Shown in pieces: positions 5,903 through 6,027 of a DNA stretch of 6,027 bases. Source of the DNA: DATMBL01 sp050735975 (lineage in GTDB: Bacteria; Desulfobacterota; Binatia; UBA9968); the NCBI GenBank assembly GCA_050735975.1, contig JBOHVS010000279.1, positions 1 to 6,027 of the forward strand, read 5' to 3'. The translations under genes were made by a program, and so were the position numbers. The notes below the pieces were generated by a model. The model was not told where the DNA came from and made no database searches. It saw only the letters and a list, made by a program, of their open reading frames with translations. How positions within the stretch are numbered: the first letter of the stretch is position 1; each line of letters opens with the position of its first letter.

Positions 5903-5931
5903 TGTCGATTGCGAGTTCTTTCGAACGACTA
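5903..5931 (+). promoter_or_regulatory. ECF42-type promoter P3 (TGTCGA-N17-CGACTA)
   Basis: TGTCGA (5903-5908) and CGACTA (5926-5931) are spaced by 17 bases. The spacer ends in CGAA just before CGAC, as at P1. The element lies 24 bases before the ATG of the third DGPF gene and 60 bases after the second DGPF stop codon. Confidence 0.75.
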
Positions 5932-5955
5932 ACGGATGGCGATGAAGGTATTCTC

Positions 5956-6027
5956 ATGAAATACATGTTGCTGGTTCACCACGACGAAGAGGCCTTCGGC
6001 AAGTTCAGCGAAACCAAGCGACAGCAG
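5956..6027 (+). CDS. DGPF/YCII-family protein 3, N-terminal part (cut by the right edge)
   Basis: Only the first 24 codons are present. They read MKYMLLVHHDEEAFGKFSET and then KRQQ, the same start as DGPF protein 2, down to a nearly identical first six codons (MKYMLL, one synonymous base change). GAAGG at 5944-5948 is 7 bases upstream. Its own TGTCGA promoter, P3, and its place after a DGPF gene make the family call safe, although the DGPF motif itself lies beyond the window. Confidence 0.82.
   Translation, partial: MKYMLLVHHDEEAFGKFSETKRQQ

Overview
The window looks like chromosomal DNA of a moderately GC-rich free-living bacterium. Family content (beta-class glutathione S-transferase, an Asp/Glu racemase-superfamily protein, and an ECF sigma factor with DGPF/YCII proteins) fits a soil proteobacterium or a relative, but the sequence does not fix the taxon. 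I see no RNA genes, insertion sequences or CRISPR arrays.

Left part (1-1368). The left edge cuts a minus-strand beta-class glutathione S-transferase. A 326-base gap separates it from a divergent plus-strand gene for an Asp/Glu racemase-superfamily protein. That gene has a near-consensus sigma70-type promoter and a good ribosome binding site, but the protein seems to lack both catalytic cysteines of its family.

Middle (1369-2960). A 259-base stretch without a convincing gene is followed by a minus-strand gene for a 411-residue protein. It resembles the DUF6687 group and carries a DHH-phosphoesterase-like motif, NDHYDTDG. It has no visible Shine-Dalgarno sequence.

Right part (2961-6027). This is an ECF42-type module: a long ECF sigma factor with a helical-repeat C-terminal extension, followed on the same strand by a 26-codon remnant of a DGPF gene, a complete DGPF/YCII gene, a PhnB-like VOC gene, a second DGPF gene and the first 24 codons of a third. 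No anti-sigma gene is visible. Three intergenic sites with the same architecture, TGTCGA followed 16-17 bases later by CGACTA, lie at 4267, 5440 and 5903. They precede the DGPF remnant/first DGPF gene, the second DGPF gene and the third DGPF gene. TGTCGA matches the -35 element I recall for ECF42 promoters in Streptomyces venezuelae, so these are most likely the promoters this sigma factor reads. The sigma gene and the VOC gene lack the motif. The simplest model is that the sigma factor is expressed or activated by something else and drives three transcription units, the first carrying the first DGPF gene and the VOC gene together.
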